The notes beneath the pieces are model-generated. The model worked only from the letters and a program-made list of their open reading frames with translations, had not been told where the DNA came from and did not search any database. Below, piece by piece: positions 40,891 through 41,245 of a stretch of 41,245 nucleotides of DNA; positions within the stretch are counted from its first letter, which is position 1; each line of letters begins with the position of its first letter. Origin of the DNA: Candidatus Methanoperedens sp. BLZ2 (GTDB lineage Archaea > Halobacteriota > Methanosarcinia > Methanosarcinales > Methanoperedenaceae); NCBI RefSeq assembly GCF_002487355.1, contig NZ_NTMG01000053.1, forward strand, positions 1-41,245. The letters are read 5' to 3'. The position numbers were made by a program, and so were the translations under genes.

Positions 40891-41245
40891 CAGGGGAGAT
40901 TTTATATAGGGCATGTAACATACAAGACGCTTCCCGCGTGTGAAATCACGGGTATGTTGTATTGTAAAGACAAAATATATGTTTGGCCGTAATATGCCCT
41001 GTACATGTTCAAAAAAACTGTGCAAGGGAAACTGTTATATACGGTGCAAAACATACAAGACGCTTCCTGCTTGTGAAAACAGGAATGTGTGTTGTAGGAA
41101 AAACAAATATGTTCTCCGATAAACGCCGGAACCGTGTAGAAAAATAATGCGCGAGGGAAAGTGTTATATACGGAAAAAAACATATTATACACTTCCCGCG
41201 TGTGAAAACAGAAAACACAAAGGAAATGTTGCGTTTTGAAAAATA
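40891..41245 (+). repeat. Tandem array of ~130-bp units with promoter and stem-loop
   Basis: Units begin at about 40891, 41023 and 41152; the third is cut by the window edge. Each opens with a purine block (GGGAGA/GGGAAA) and TATATA followed by GG. A conserved ACATA...CGCTTCC segment, CCCG or CCTG, GTGTGAAA-like loop sequence, and CGGG or CAGG follow. The stem pair changes together between unit 1 (CCCG/CGGG) and unit 2 (CCTG/CAGG); in unit 3 it is broken. The TATA box lies about 28 nt before the stem, the usual distance to a transcription start. Open frames over the array are short and differ between units, so coding is unlikely. It may be an array of small RNA genes. Confidence 0.65.

Noticed and set aside
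40940-41122. Cys-rich 60-aa frame across the tandem array
   Set aside because: It crosses unit boundaries, has no ribosome site, and the same stretch in the other units is not open in the corresponding frame, so the cysteines are a by-product of TGT/TGC in the repeat.
40902-41218. Minus-strand frames of 69-96 aa over the array
   Set aside because: They are translations of the repeat with repeated FPYITVSLA-like segments, without starts at conserved places; no coding evidence.
40891-41245. CRISPR array
   Set aside because: Units are about 130 bp and degenerate, with similarity across most of their length; there are no short identical repeats alternating with unique spacers.

Overview
This window is a chromosomal segment from a euryarchaeon. 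The best fit is Methanosarcinales, including the ANME-2d/Methanoperedens-like lineages. Direct archaeal signs are a PAN ATPase and proteasome alpha subunit, a thermosome with a GGM tail, RadA and a multi-OB RPA, MBF1, a PGF-CTERM surface protein, an intron-containing tRNA-Trp, and many TATA boxes 25-28 nt upstream of leaderless starts. An AksA-type homocitrate synthase points to coenzyme B synthesis, so to methanogen or anaerobic methanotroph relatives. The genus is inference.

Layout. 0-7 kb: a leaderless hypothetical gene, a radical SAM/M23-like pair, a TM-helix-repeat membrane protein, an Smr-domain protein and an ABC-2 exporter (permease plus ATPase). 7-13.3 kb is accessory: a B12-type radical SAM enzyme, a DUF234 ATPase behind two abutting palindromes, transposase relics around tRNA-Trp, a bacterial-looking methyltransferase followed by a long attC-like palindrome, and a decayed RelB/RelE pair. 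13.3-16.8 kb: a terpene-cyclase-like toroid protein, an NADP-type isocitrate dehydrogenase, a SPASM radical SAM enzyme with a 53-aa AbrB-like protein, and tRNA-Lys. 16.8-27.4 kb is a housekeeping information/proteostasis block: JAMM protease, PsmA, RPA, RadA, phosphoglycolate phosphatase, thermosome, AksA, MBF1 and PAN. An AT-rich patch at 21.3-22.4 kb with an orphan antitoxin and small membrane proteins interrupts it. 27.4-30.5 kb: a membrane protein, a roadblock protein, a PEBP, and a rubrerythrin/flavodoxin/Fe-S oxidoreductase cluster. 30.6-34.7 kb: an operon with a PGF-CTERM surface protein, two MacB-like permeases and an ATPase. 34.8-40.8 kb: dihydroorotase, a RuvC-fold protein without a normal start codon, DUF373, a VTT-domain protein and topoisomerase I. 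From 40.89 kb to the window edge is a tandem array of about 130-bp units, each with a TATA box and most with a stem-loop.

How the genes work together. JAMM protease, 20S alpha subunit, PAN and thermosome together look like a protein quality-control neighbourhood. RPA and RadA form a recombination pair downstream of psmA. Two palindromic intergenic repeat families (CACAGAG type and ACACGGAT type) punctuate the region. The most unusual signals are the promoter/hairpin array at the right edge, the integron-cassette-like methyltransferase, the in-frame stop/absent start of the RuvC-fold gene, and the tRNA-Trp intron, whose two guide regions point by the box+5 rule to positions 34 and 39 of its own tRNA.
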